DNA from: Ichthyophis bannanicus
Lineage: Eukaryota > Chordata > Amphibia > Gymnophiona > Ichthyophiidae
Assembly (NCBI GenBank): GCA_033557465.1
Contig: CM066033.1
Span: forward strand, 906,404,808 to 906,468,807
Reading direction: 5' to 3'
DNA: 64,000 nucleotides
In this document: piece after piece, positions 1 to 10,677 of the stretch
How positions within the stretch are numbered: position 1 is the stretch's first letter
Layout: each line of letters opens with the position of its first letter
Program-made: the position numbers and the translations under genes
The notes under the pieces: generated by a model
What the model saw: only the letters and a program-made list of their open reading frames with translations
Databases searched by the model: none
Told to the model about the DNA's origin: nothing

Positions 1-1290
1 GGATCAGGAATGCATCTGGCGCTGTTCGCGAGGGATGCGGTTGCCTGGAACAGAACCTGGGTAGTTGCCTGTTCAGCAGACTGGCAAAAAGATCCATGGT
101 CGGAAGTCCCCACTTCAGAAAGATCTGTTGAACCACCAGAGGATCCAACTGCCACTCGTGAGGCTGCAGGAGTCTGCTTAGCCTGTCCGCCAGGTAGTTT
201 TCCTGGCCTGGGAGGTAGACCGCCCTGAGGGTCATGCCCTGATTGACAGCCCAGGAGCAGAGAGCTTGTGCTTCCAGGCACGGAAGTCTGGATCCTGTGC
301 CTCCCTGCTTGTTGTCGTAGAACATAGCCACCTGGTTGTCCATCTGAATTAGGACAGACTGGTGAGAGAGGATCTGAGAGAAAGTCCGTAAGGCCAGTCG
401 AATGGCCCGCAATTCCAACAGGTTGATCTGCTGGGCGGCCTCCCACGGAGACCACAGGCCCTGTGTGCAGGCCCCTTGGCAGTGTGCCCCCCAGCCCTGC
501 AGGGAAGCATCGGTCGTCAGTACCTGAGTGTGTGGGGAGGCCTGGAAAGGAAGACCCCTGACCAGATTTGGGAGATGCCTCCACCAGCGTAAGGAGTCCA
601 CCAAGAGTTTGGACACCCTTATTCTGTCTGACAACTTCCCTGTGGCCTGCAACCACTGTGCCATGAGGTGCCACTGAGCCAGCCTCATGTGCAGCCGGGC
701 ACTGCGGTGTGACATGCACTGTGGAAGCCATGTGACCTAAGAGCCAGAGGAAGTGTCTGGCCGAGACCAGAGAGTTCGCCTGAAACTGGCCGGCCAACTT
801 TATCAGCCTGTGAGCTCTGTCCGCAGGCAAATAGGCCTTTGCATGGATGGTATCCAATCTTGCCCCTATGAACTCCACGTCCTGTGAGGGGACTAAAGTG
901 GACTTGGGGAAGTTTATGACGAACCCCAGGTGCTGAAGCAGGGATATGGTTCTGAAGGTGGCCTGCCTGGCCTCTTGTGGAGACTGGCCCCTGATAAGCC
1001 AGTCGTCCAGGTAAGGGAACACAAAGATCCCCTGGTTCCTGAGGTAGGCCGCAACCACCGCCAGGCATTTTGGGAAAACCCTGGGGGCAGAGGTGAGGCC
1101 AAAAGGAAGCACTTTGTACTGGAAGTGCTTTCCTCCCACCACGAATCTGAGGAATTGTCTGTGACTTGGATGGATGAGGATGATGCTTAGCACCCACGTA
1201 TCCCCTGTGATGGCTGGCCACCTGTCTGCATACAGGGTCAGCTGACCTCCTGTGCCCTGGAGAGGAGGAGAGGCTATGCTGGCATAGCCT
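1..1290 (-). pseudogene. DIRS-a reverse transcriptase / RNase H, partial and frameshifted
   Basis: Conceptual translation of the minus strand gives the usual DIRS reverse transcriptase order. A segment like FPKCLAVVAAYLRNQG is followed by the catalytic block FPYLDDWLI near 1000-1025. Next comes a thumb-like stretch with FVINFPKSTLVPSQ, then an RNase H-like part with DNQVAMFY near 300-350. The catalytic YLDD is intact. No single frame stays open, so this is a decayed copy. The 5' part of the RT is missing because coding sequence stops at the inverted duplication near 1290. The 3' part runs off the window. Confidence 0.75.
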
Positions 1291-1420
1291 AAGCAAGCAG
1301 GTCGATTCCATCTATCGAGTCCGCAAGAGCCCCGGGTTCCAAAAGGCACAGCTACCGCACCATTCCATGGTTGTGGAATCGGCCATGCATCGACTGAAGA
1401 ATCAGAAGATGCACTCCTCG
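1291..1420 (+). repeat. Inverted duplicate of DIRS-a gag segment (left copy)
   Basis: This 130-bp stretch reads as gag on the plus strand (VDSIYRVRKSPGFQKAQLPH). It is a near-identical reverse complement of 2101-2230, where the same gag peptide is encoded on the minus strand. Because it lies opposite to its host element, it is a secondary rearrangement inside DIRS-a. Confidence 0.85.
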
Positions 1421-2081
1421 GTGCCAAATAGTCAAAAAACCCCTCCCTGCTGAGCAGGAGCCGGAGTAGGCGGCTTGATTGGGGGCCTTCTGCCTACAGG
1501 GCCCATGACCCTGCCCCCTGGCCTGCTGTCTCTGTTGGGGAGCTACAGAGGTCTGGTAATGAGGGTAGGTTTTATAGGCAGTGGTCTTCCTCGGGTAAAA
1601 GGTCTTTTTTCCCGAGCCCTTCTTCTGAGAAGGGGCAGAGGTTTTCCTGGACAGCCTCGTCCGGGTAAGAGTCTCGGTCTCGAGTTCTGCAGCCTTTTCT
1701 GCCATGTGCTTGCCGAAGAGGTTTTCGCCTCGGCAAGGGACATCGACCAACTTGTCCTGAACCCATGGCTCGAGGTCTGAGGATTGTAGCCAGGCCTGGC
1801 GGCGTGCACCGATGCTGGCCCCTGCTACCCGGGCCGAAGCCTCAAATCCATCATAGGCTGCTCGAGATATAAACTTTGAGCACTCCCGAATACTAGAAGA
1901 CAAGGCCTTGAACCTCTGCAAAGGTTCCTTGGACAAACCAGCAGAGAACCCGACAATCTCCTTTGCCAGGTACCGAAGGTACATGCCCATGTTACAGCTG
2001 GTAGGTATGGACACGGCAAGCAAGCATACAGCCCTGGAAGCACTTTCTACTGAGGGCATTCAGGTTCCGGGCCTCCCTGCC

Positions 2082-2097
2082 GGGGGGGGGGGGGGGG
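2082..2097 (+). repeat. Poly-G homopolymer (16 bp)
   Basis: An uninterrupted run of sixteen G encodes a polyproline tract on the minus strand of the gag ORF. It coincides with the change of frame between two gag segments. Assembly or sequencing length error is possible. Confidence 0.9.
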
Positions 2098-2100
2098 CCC

Positions 2101-2230
2101 CGAGGAGTGCATCTTCTGACTCTTCAGTCGATGCATGGCCGATTCCACAACCATGGAATGGTGCGGTAGCTGTGCCTTTTGGAACCCGGGGCTCTTGCGG
2201 ATTCGATAAATGGAATCGACCCGCTTGCTT
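2101..2230 (-). repeat. Inverted duplicate of DIRS-a gag segment (right, original copy)
   Basis: This is the original-orientation partner of 1291-1420, in frame with the surrounding minus-strand gag. The arms differ by only a few substitutions and are 680 bp apart, so the duplication is fairly recent relative to the age of the element. Confidence 0.85.
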
Positions 2231-3037
2231 AGAACCGGCATTGAGGCCGGCACTTCCCACATGCGGAAGAGCAACCGCTCCAGCATCGGAGGAACCGGGA
2301 CAGTAAAGGCCTCCTTGGGAGGAGAGTCATACTGCAGAGCCTTGAGCTCCTCGGCTCGAGGCTCTTCCTCTGGATCTGCCGGGAATGCCAGTGCCTTGGT
2401 CATGTCCCGCACGAAATCCAAGAACCTAGTATCCTCCAGGGGGGACCTTGTCCAAGGTTCGGATCCCGTTGAGTCCGAAGGGACGCACCGAGTTCGGAAG
2501 GCGTCAGGGGACTCCTCCTCCTCCATCTCCCACGCCGATTCCTCCAAGAAGGAATCGAGCGGCTCCGAGTGGGCGGGCACCGACGCCATCCACCCCGACG
2601 CCGAGGGAATCGGCGTCAACGACCTCGGTCCCGAACGGGAGGTCGAGGGTGACCGCGGCCGAGGATCGACTCGAGTTCGCATGGTCTCGAGGATCGGCTC
2701 GGCCTCCGGGGTCGACTTGGACATCGATGTCCCAGTGGTCGGGGCAGATGCACTGGTGAGGCCGGCGATCAGCACCCGCTACTGTTCCATGAAGGCAGAC
2801 AATCTGCTCTCCAAGGCCGTCAACCTGCATCTGAGCTCAGGAGACCCAGCAGCCTCCGACTCAGGCCCCAACGGCGTCGGGCCCGACGTCGGCTCCCCCA
2901 GAGGAGAGTCCACGAGGACAACAGTACTCACATGACTCGGGGCCTCTGACTCCACACGAGGATGCTTTGCAGGCCTCTCTGACTCCGAAGACCCGGGACG
3001 GCGATCGGGGCTATGCAACCTGGCCCTAGAGCCAAGA

Positions 3038-3079
3038 GCGTCCACCGACACCGCCCTCGCGTCCACCGACACCGCCCTC
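3038..3079 (+). repeat. 21-bp tandem duplication in DIRS-a gag
   Basis: Two exact back-to-back 21-bp units (starting gcgtccaccgacaccgcc) add seven residues in the serine/arginine-rich middle of gag without shifting the frame. Confidence 0.9.
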
Positions 3080-3629
3080 GCCTTCGGTGCTCCTTCGAGG
3101 GGGATTCCCTCTCAGAGGAGCCCTGACAATGGTTGGGGTCAGACTCCCGAGACATCGAGGCCTCTGACGAAGTCCGGACCCTTCCAGAGGCAGACTCGGA
3201 GAAGATCCTCTCACGCTGGTGCTGACGGCTCCGCAATGCCTTGGACATTTTGCCACAGGGGCAACAGACCGTAGAATCATGGTCTGGCCCCAGGCACCAA
3301 AGGCAGCAGTCATGTGTGTCGGTGAGAGACATCAGTTTCTTACACCGATCACACTTCTTAAAGCCACTGGCAGCTACAGGGGGAAAAAGGGCCCCTGCAT
3401 GATCAAAAAATTGGGCTGCCAGGGAAAAGAAAAAAGGCGCGAACGCAGTCTCTAAGGACAAAACCCGAAAACAGAGATCCAGGCTCGGCACCGGTGTACT
3501 GAGTCCAGGCGGGAAAAGAATCGACGTCAAACCAAAGAAAAATACTCAACCCAACGCAGAAGATCAACTTTTTCCACGGGTGACAAGGACAGGTGTCTGA
3601 AGGGCTCCGTGGAAAAAAAGAGACTGAGC

Positions 3630-3790
3630 AAGATGGCACCTTTGGGCGGGAAGGGGACCGCGCATGCGTGCCTGCATTCCCAAAAGCTTTCTTTGAAAGC
3701 TGGGGAAATGCTCCGCATGGGGGCTCCGTCGGCGCCAACGTCACCCATATGTGAGGACTGACTTCCTGCTTGGTCCTGGAGAATCCAGCT
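3630..3790 (-). repeat. DIRS-a left inverted terminal repeat
   Basis: This stretch shares the block ccaaaagctttctttgaaag and the outer block atatgtgaggactgacttcc with the left end of DIRS-d (24085-24238). In inverted form it matches the right ends at 20411 and 6384. The outer boundary is estimated by alignment to DIRS-d. Confidence 0.75.
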
Positions 3791-4404
3791 TGTCTCTGTC
3801 TATATAAACTGCAAAATTTCTGAGCAGGGCACATCTGGCTATTGATGTTTATTTCTCATGCTCAGGAGAAAAAAAAAAACCTTGAGATGCTGTGGGGAAT
3901 ATTTTCTTTATTGTAGAGATTTACTCTGCATTTTTAAACAATGTTTTGGCGACTAGAGAGGCCAGAATGACCATGAAGCAGCACAAATAGCTACAACAAA
4001 GGGAAAAGCAGAATCGGAAGGAAGGGAAAAGCAAAGGGCAGATCAAAAGGGAAAGAAAAGGGCACAAACGTGCAGACCAGCTGTCCTTTACTGAACCAAC
4101 CAAACAGATGTGGTATAAGAGATTTTGGCATCATACATGTTTTTTCTTCTTTGACATTCAAAGGAGGCATGGTTCTTTGTCTTGAAAGATTATGCACTGC
4201 CAAATTTTGTTTGTTGATCCTTAGATATTACAGCCTACAAAGTTTCAAGCCTTTTTTGGGACCTATACAGCTGCTCCAGAGCTCTGCATGGAAGCCAAAA
4301 AAAGCGAGACATGGAATGCGACCAATATAAAACACACAAATATGTGAAATTTAAAAAAAAAAAGAAGAAAAATAACGGACAAAGTAAATCAATGGAAAAA
4401 ATTA
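3791..4404. other. Intron sequence without recognised features
   Basis: A/T-rich CAD intron sequence with short A-runs. No coding signature, terminal repeat or known repeat motif was recognised. Confidence 0.5.
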
Positions 4405-4409
4405 TGATA

Positions 4410-4650
4410 GAAAATCCATATTGCTTACCTGTATCAGGCATTTTTCACAGATAGCAGGACTGCAAAAGGCACACAAGTTGCTGATGTCAACTGATAGTAC
4501 CAGGACAGCTTCAGCTCAAGCATATAAGCAACTCTTGGGGAGGTAGGAAACATTGTGTGCCTTTATCAACCCTACTGTCTACAGAAAATATCTATTACAG
4601 GTAAGCAGCATTGCTTTTACCATCAACAAGCAGTACTGAATCAGGAACAG
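4410..4650 (-). repeat. Probable solo right end (ITR plus ICR) of another DIRS family
   Basis: The stretch starting attgcttacctgtatcaggc (about 4418) is imperfectly inverted at 4566-4620 (attacaggtaagcagcattg). This inverted end followed by internal sequence is how DIRS right ends look elsewhere in the window. The sequence differs from the main family. No coding remnant was recognised in 4650-5380, so this is a weak assignment. Confidence 0.4.
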
Positions 4651-5379
4651 CAATGGGTGACTCCCAAGTTTGGGCATTAACTTGGATTAAATGCATGAGT
4701 TGCAAATCTAAACCAGACAGCACCAGGTGACCACAGGCCCTGTCATATACTAAGATCTGAATGGAGTAATAACACAAGGTAGAAATATGAAGCAAGGGCC
4801 CTGCAGGTAACTTGCAGATAGGAGTTAAAGTAGCTACTAGGAAAAACAAAAGCAGCTAATGAAGCAGTAAGGTAATGATAATCAACTCTGGAGCCAAAGC
4901 AAGCCCAGAATCATTGTTATATACTCAGTAAAAGAAGACTAGGAAATTTTGTTAGTGGAATGGCAAGTCTGTAAAGAGAAGCAACAGCCACCTCATAGGA
5001 TTCGTATGCAATTTCTAGGCAGTACTGCAGGGTCCATCCAGGGACAGTGAAACGCTTTGAAAGTGTGAGGGCTGACAAAGTCAAATGGGAGTATCAGCCA
5101 TACCAGCTCTCTAATTGCAGAGGCTATGCCTAGCAATAAAAAGTGGTGGGGTATGGGCCTGGTGGGCCACTCCATTGTAGTGCCTTTGAGGCTGTTCTCT
5201 GCAGAAAATGGAGAATGTGCTACTGCGTGGATTTCCAGGGAGTCTGGTAGAACAGAGGTAGAATGAACCGTTCACTGTTGTCAAATTAAGTATCTTTGTG
5301 GAGAAAAAACAAAAGTGAGTTTAATAAGAAACATGATTGAAAACGAGATAAAAGTGAAAGCCTAGGTGACAAAGGCTGG
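4651..5379. other. Intron sequence, nothing recognised
   Basis: No convincing coding, terminal-repeat or RNA signal. It may include decayed internal sequence of the DIRS-like end on its left, but nothing can be aligned with confidence. Confidence 0.4.
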
Positions 5380-5664
5380 ATTGAATTGAATCTCACTTGG
5401 CACCTCCTCTCACTAAGAAAATTTTACCTAGATTCATGTAGCTCTACATATAGCTGCATTTAGTTGCTTTGTACATAGTTCTCACGTTCTCTGTTTCACT
5501 GTTCATGAAACCTGTTTAATGTATACCAAGTTTATTGTCCTGTTCATTGTAAGCACAGATCAATTATTTGAGACGTGTAGTTTTTATGTTCATTGTAAAC
5601 CGCACTGATGACGAATAGCGCGGTATAAAAGAAACTGTAAATAAATAAAAATAAAATATACTCA
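5380..5664 (+). mobile_element. L2-type LINE 3' end (5'-truncated)
   Basis: The last 130 bp contain the tail motif gttcattgtaaaccgcactg, then agcgcggtata and a (taaa)-rich end. The same tail ends the L2 copies at 11489-11620, 51060-51282 and 62280-62459, and the SINE at 36304-36606. No coding sequence remains. Confidence 0.7.
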
Positions 5665-5777
5665 TTTCTTCTTTTTTTTGTTCCTTATAAGCAATGCAGC
5701 AAAGATGAGTAACTTGCTTTTGAGTAAAAAAAGAGGAGTGGTTTGCATAGGTGCAAACTAGCAACTATAATAAAGAA

Positions 5778-5985
5778 TTTATTTTGGTGCCGTCAAGTCA
5801 GTGTTGACTCCTGGCGATCCAGCTGTCTCTGGGTTTTCTTGGCAATGTATCACCGGAAGTAGATTCCCGAGGCAATGGAGGGTAAAGTTACTTGCCTAAG
5901 GTCACAAGATATGCCAGTGGGAATCGGACCCTTGATCTTTTGGGTACTAGGCAGTTGCTCTAACAACTAGGCTACAATAAAGAAT
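5778..5985 (-). mobile_element. tRNA-derived CORE-type SINE
   Basis: On the minus strand the head has a pol III A-box-like segment (tagcctagttgttagagc) and a B-box-like segment (gggtccgattccc), as in tRNA genes. It is followed by a CORE-like segment (cttgtgaccttaggcaag), as in MIR and other CORE-SINEs. The tail ends tgacttgacggcacc, similar to the 3' domain of several old vertebrate SINEs. It is not an intact tRNA gene because the cloverleaf pairing is not maintained. Confidence 0.7.
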
Positions 5986-6383
5986 AGCCCATTATAAGCA
6001 GCAAAAAGCCCTAAATAATTTGTCTCACTTGCACATCTAGCAGCACGCCACTGTTATTTTATCTCACATTCCATGTGACCCCTTGTCTTTCTTATGCAGC
6101 TCGCATATTACCATAGACGTCTACCAGTGGGCGGACAACTAAAGGCTCAATTGCCACTACTGCTCGATCATTTGAGAACATATTTAGTCCTTCATTCCAC
6201 GAACACTCACTAACTTTCTAAACTCTCTGGAATCAGGGAGTTGCCTACTGTGGTTGACTTTTTTCCTTTGTCTGTAGGTGCTCCAGTAAAATACACGAGT
6301 TAAATCCAAATATTACTCCAGGACTTCCATTAACTTGCCTCCCTAGAAGGGGGCTACTTTATTAGAACCCTAAAGGATAGAAA
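5986..6383. other. Intron sequence, nothing recognised
   Basis: Low-information intron sequence between the SINE and the end of DIRS-b. No coding or repeat signature was recognised. Confidence 0.45.
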
Positions 6384-6650
6384 AGTGTAGTTACTCACTA
6401 GTTACTAAGCAGGTATTCTCTGTGAACAACGGGAATAAGTCCTCATATATGGGTAAAGTCACTGACAGAACCCTGAACAGAACGCTCCCCAGCTTCCAAA
6501 GGAAGCTTTTGCGAGGTATACCACGCAGGCGTGCCTGTCTTTCCACCCATTGCGGCACCATATTCTCCAATATGACAACATAGCAGAAGTCAAAAAGGCA
6601 ACTCCCCAGGGAGGTGGGAGGGTTGTGAGGACTTATTCCTGCTATTCACG
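6384..6650 (-). repeat. DIRS-b right inverted terminal repeat
   Basis: The outer end begins agtgtagttactcac. The inner part carries the shared family block ccaaaggaagcttttgcgag and a G/C-rich stretch. It matches the right end of DIRS-d (20411-20655) along its length. Confidence 0.75.
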
Positions 6651-6740
6651 GAGAACACCTGCTACAGGTGAGTAACTACGCTTTCTCTGTGAACAAGCAG
6701 CAAATAAGTCCTCACATATGGGACTCCCAATCTACCGGAA
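6635..6740 (-). repeat. DIRS-b internal complementary region (ICR)
   Basis: The first half (gaggacttattcctgctatt to ggtgagtaactacgct) is the reverse complement of the outer right end. The second half (ttctctgtgaacaagcag to cctcacatatggga) resembles the outer left end. Adjacent copies of both ends are what the ICR of DIRS elements consists of, and it is thought to template the circular intermediate. Confidence 0.75.
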
Positions 6741-6899
6741 CCAGAGGAGAAAAAATAGCCCAACTGGGCATTGAGAAATGAAGAAGCCAGGAAGACCAGA
6801 GAGGTAGTCCCGCCAAGGGACTCATCTGATGCAGTATCCACAGTCAACATCAACCAAAGTAATTTTAGCAGGTAGCATGGATGGACAGAAGGGCCGGTG

Positions 6900-7860
6900 G
6901 GCAGGAGTTGACCCTCAAGACCCAAAGAGATGCCACAGCATGGCCTGGCCAAAACTGCTGTCCCACTGGGCATCCCCATCCAGACAGTAATGGGTTGCAA
7001 ATGTTTGGACCAAAGACCATGTCGCAGCCTTGCAGATTTCCTCTATGGAGACAGAAAGGAGGTTGGCTACCAATGTAGCCACTGAACAAAAATTGTTAGC
7101 CGTGACATGACTCTCAAAAGGCTCAGACCAGCCAAGGAATACGCATGGGCAACACAATCTGCGAGCCAAAGGGATAGTGTATGCTTTGAAACAGCAACAC
7201 CCAGCCTATTGTGGTTGAAGGATAAGAATAGCTGGGGGGATTGACTGTGCGCTAAATTACACTCCAGGTAGAAGGCCAATGCACGCTTGCAATTCAGCAT
7301 GTGCAACGCTGCCTCACCATGACTGGCATGAGGCTGGGGAAAGAACATTGGAAGGGGAAAGAACATTGGAAGGACAATGGACTGGTTGGGGTGAAAGGCT
7401 GCGACCACCTTCAGCAGAAAACAAGGGTGCGTGCGGAGCACCACCCAGTTGTGGTGAAACGTGGTACATGGAGGGTGTGCGACCATAGCCTGGAGTTCAC
7501 TAACACATCGGGCAAACGTGAAAACCACCAGGAAGAGGACCTTCAGAGAGCATGCATCCAGTGGCTCAAAAGGAGTTCACATGAGCTGGCAGAGGACCAT
7601 GTTCAGATCCCAAGCGACCCTAGGGGGCTTAACTGGAGGTTTTGAAAGAAGCAAGCCCCGCATGAATCACCTATCAGAGGTTGAGCTGACACAGGCCTCC
7701 CCCTGCAGCCGAGATGGAATGCTCCTATTGCACTGAGGTGAACACGCACGGAATTGGACTTGAGCCCAAATTGGAGAAGTGCAAGAGCTACACCAACAGC
7801 TGGTCCACAGGGCAGATAAAGGGGTACCAGCACACCAGATAGCAAAAGCACCACTACTTG
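6900..7860 (-). pseudogene. DIRS-b tyrosine recombinase, decayed
   Basis: The minus-strand translation shows the C-terminal catalytic domain of a DIRS tyrosine recombinase. Blocks RCVSELQAMVAHPPCTTFHH, HPNQSIVLPMFF, KRALAFYLE and RLGVAVSKHTLSLWLADCVA come first. An EICKAATWS-like segment and THYCLDGD near the end follow. In intact relatives the catalytic H-x-x-R lies in a HSTRA-like motif; here that stretch is replaced by a frameshifted segment after SLAGLSLLRV. A nine-residue duplication (LPMFFP twice) lies near 7335-7370. Inactive. Confidence 0.75.
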
Positions 7861-8099
7861 AATGCGTAGGCCTTACATGTTGAATTCTTACAGGATGCCA
7901 GCTGGATCTCAGTAATAACCTTGGGGAGAGTGAGCTCCCCAAGAGCTACCCGCTGAGCATCCATACTGTGAACACCAAGGAGTGGAGTTTGGATACAACA
8001 TGGAGCTGCTCTCCTGCGAGATGAGGTATGGGTTGGAACCCAGGCGGAGAAGCTCCCTCTGCAAGAATTGCAGCAGTAGCGGGAACCACCGTTGTTGAG

Positions 8100-9425
8100 G
8101 CTAGTAGGGAGCGATGAGAATCATGGATCCTCTTTCAACCTGGAGATTCAGGAGCATCTTTGTGAAGAGCAGAGTAAGGGGGTAGGCATAGAGCAGGCCT
8201 TCCCCCAAGTGGAGAAGAAAGGAATCTAGGGCCAGACAATTGATGGCCAGCCTCCAAAAGCAGAACCGAGCTACCTGGGCATTCTGTGCCACAGCGAAGA
8301 GGTCCATGTCGGGGGGTGCCCCACTTCTGGAAGATCCAGTCTACCACCTTCCTGTTGAGGGGGTCCACTTGTGTGGTTGAAGCACCCGGCTGAGGAGATC
8401 TGCCAGGGTGTTGAGCTCGCCAGGCAAATATGCCACTCAAAGGTCCATGTTGGGAACAGGGAAAATTTCCAGAGGCGAACAGCCTCCCAACACAGTAGAT
8501 ATAAGACCATGCCCCCCTGCTTGTACACATAGAACATGGTCACCTGGTTGTCCATCTGGATCAGGACCACCTGATTCGCCAGGTGCACCTGAAAGACACA
8601 GAAAGCATTTGTAACAGCTGAGAGCTCAAGGAGTTCATCTGATGCAGGCTCTCTCTCAGACCACAAACCCTGGGGTGCAGAGATCATCCAGGTACACACC
8701 CCAGCAAAGCTTGGAGGCATCCACCATAAGCAGCATGCAGGGTGCAGCTGGTTGGAAAGGGAGGCCCCGATGCAGGTTTCCAAGCACAAGCCACCACTCC
8801 AGGGACTGCGCGAGTGGTGCAGTGACCACAACCCTGTCCGCAGGCAGCCAGAGGCTTGCTGCCATTGCGTTTGAAAGGTCTACTGGGCCTGCCACATGCA
8901 GAGGCAAGACTGAGGGGAGACATGCACCGTAGTCGCCATATGTCAGAGGGCTCTCAGCAGCCTATGAGCCATGGTGTAGCGATAGTGCTGCAGCGCGCCC
9001 ACCATCTTGATGAGAAGTGCAGGCGGTCTGCTGGCAGAAATGCTCTTGCTTGAATGGCATCAAGGAGGGACCCGATGAACTCCAGTTGCCGCACCGGCTG
9101 AAGGTGGGACTTCAGATAGTTGATCACGAAGCTGAGTCCTTTGAGCACCTGAATGGTTAGCTTGGTGGACTGCCATGTGCTGGCCGGCATGGGGTCCCTT
9201 ATGAGCCAGTTGTCCAGGTATGAGAAGACAAAAGCACCTAGGGTACAGAAGATGGCCACGACTGCCAGGCACTTTGTGAAGACACTAGGTGCTGTGGCCA
9301 ACTCAAAGGGTAGCATCTGGTATTGATAGTGCTGGCCGCACAACACCAACCGAAGGTACTAACTGTGATGCGGGTGGATTGGAATATGCATCTACACATC
9401 CTTCAGATCCAAGTAGCATAGCCAG
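8100..9425 (-). pseudogene. DIRS-b reverse transcriptase (C-terminal part) and RNase H
   Basis: From 9349 down the translation reads LCGQHYQYQMLPFELATAPS, then FSYLDNWLI where the catalytic YLDD has become YLDN, and FVINYLKSHLQP. The RNase H-like region at 8831-8300 has VDASKLCWGVYLD and VVLIQMDNQVTMFYVYKQGG. Loss of the second active-site aspartate plus several frameshifts make it non-functional. The N-terminal part lies across the CR1 insertion at 11775-12110. Confidence 0.8.
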
Positions 9426-9882
9426 TTGTCTTGTAGGAGGAACAGAAGCAGCAACTACAGGCCAGTGAGCCTGACATCAGTACCAGGCAAAATGTTAGAA
9501 ACCATTATAAAGAACAAAATTACTGAATATGTAGACAGTCATGGTTTAACGGGAAAAAGCCAATATGGCTTTAGACAAGAAAGGTCTTATCTTATTAATT
9601 GGTTATATTTTTTTGAAAGTGTGAACAAACAGGTAGACAAAGGTGAGTCGGTCAATATAGTGTATCTGGATTTTCAGAAAGCCTTTGACAAGGTCCCTCA
9701 TGACAGAATCTTGGCGAAGTTAAAAAGTTATGGGATAGGAGGCAGGATGTGGATCAGGAACTGGTTAAAAGACAGAAAGCAGAGGGTAGGGCTAAATGGC
9801 CAATTTTCCCAATGGAGAACGGTGAATAGTGGAGTACCCCAGGAATCTATGTTGGGTTTGCTGCTTTTTAACACCTTCGTAA
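9426..9882 (+). pseudogene. CR1-B reverse transcriptase, N-terminal fragment
   Basis: An open stretch with RT fingers and palm motifs: NYRPVSLTSVPGKMLE, QYGFRQERSYLINWL, YLDFQKAFDKVPHDR, VNSGVPQESMLGLLLFNTF. The PQGS motif is altered to PQES. The frame runs into the inserted CR1-A, whose first residues (LKNGLEYGS) are not part of this protein. The endonuclease is missing through 5' truncation. Confidence 0.8.
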
Positions 9883-9883
9883 A

Positions 9884-10677
9884 CTTGAAGAATGGTCTAG
9901 AATATGGCAGCTGAAGTTTAATGCTAAAAAAATGCAGGGTCTTGCATTTGGGCTGCAAAAATCCAAAGGAGCTGTGCAGTGTAGGGGGTGAGGTACTTCT
10001 GTCCACAAAAGAAGAATGGGACCTGGGCATAATTGTGTCTGAGTCTGACAATCTTAAAGTAGCTAAACAGAAAAGGTGATTGTGAAATCAAGAAGGATGG
10101 TTGGGTATATAGGGAGAGGAATGGCCAGCAGAAAAAAAGGAGGTAATAATGCCTCTGTATAAGTCTCTGTTGAGACCTCATTTGGAGTATTGTGTGCAAT
10201 TCTGGAGACCGCACCTTCAGAAGGTTGGAGTCGGTGAAGAGGACAGCTACTAAAATGGTTAGTGGTCTTCATTATGAAGCATATGAGGACAAAGATCTTA
10301 ATATGTATACTTTAGAGGAAAGGCGGGATGGGGCGATATGATACAGACATTTAAATACCTCCTTGGCATAAATGCACAGGAGGGTCTCTTTCAACTGAAG
10401 GGAAGGGAAGCTCTGCTACGAGGAGACACAGGATGAGAGTGAAAGGAGATAGACTCAGGAGTAATATTCAGAAATATTTCTTTATGGAAAGAGTGGTAGA
10501 TGCGTAGAATAGCCTACCAGTGGAGGTGGTGGACAAGAGGACAATATCTGAATTCAAAAAAGCATGGGACAAACACAGAGGATCTCTAAGGGTAAAAGGG
10601 GGACTATTGTAGTTGATATGGAAGGACAGACTAGATAGGCCATGTGGCCTTTTTCTGTTATTTTTCTATGCTTCTAT
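9884..10677 (+). mobile_element. CR1 LINE (subfamily A), nested inside CR1-B
   Basis: This copy matches the 3' part of the CR1 at 25060-27494 (compare 26684-27494): cttgaagaatggtctagaat, a degenerate RT C-terminus and the 3' end ttttctatgcttctatg. It is flanked by a 5-bp repeat gtaaa (9879-9883 and 10678-10682), and CR1-B resumes exactly after it. It is 5'-truncated and broken by frameshifts. Confidence 0.85.

Larger units (their letters stand above)
1352..3530 (-). pseudogene. DIRS-a gag-like ORF1, frameshifted
   Basis: ORF1 of a DIRS element, read in several overlapping frames. Its N-terminal part (about 3400-3230) has a cysteine/histidine-rich module, FKKCDRCKKLMSLTDTHDCC followed by CLGPDH, probably a zinc-binding gag motif. 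A long Ser/Pro/Arg-rich middle follows (3200-2500). The conserved C-terminal block holds FVRDMTKALAF, RAEELKALQY, LPHHSMVVESAMHR and later LSRKTSAPSQKK. Frameshifts fall near 3070, 2780 and 2050. A 16-G run at 2082-2097 sits at one of these breaks, and a 21-bp tandem duplication lies at 3038-3079. The sequence beyond about 1430 belongs to the inverted duplicate, so the true ORF1 probably ended near there. Confidence 0.7.
1..3790 (-). mobile_element. DIRS-a: DIRS-type retrotransposon, right part cut by window edge
   Basis: Read on the minus strand, the element starts with a left inverted terminal repeat near 3790. It continues with a gag-like ORF1 and then a reverse transcriptase/RNase H region that leaves the window at position 1. 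The tyrosine recombinase and right end lie outside. DIRS elements have inverted terminal repeats and integrate with a tyrosine recombinase. This copy is coding-like over its whole length but broken by frameshifts and an internal inverted duplication, so it is probably inactive. It matches DIRS-b, -c, -d and -f in protein and terminal sequence, so all belong to one family. It lies in a CAD intron in the same orientation as CAD. Confidence 0.85.

Noticed and set aside
685..1311. 208-residue minus-strand ORF as a distinct protein
   Set aside because: It is a frame-shadow of the DIRS-a reverse transcriptase; the real RT motifs lie in the other minus-strand frames.
2082..2097. Poly-G run as a telomere-like or regulatory tract
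   Set aside because: It is a simple homopolymer in a decaying gag ORF and may have the wrong length in the assembly.
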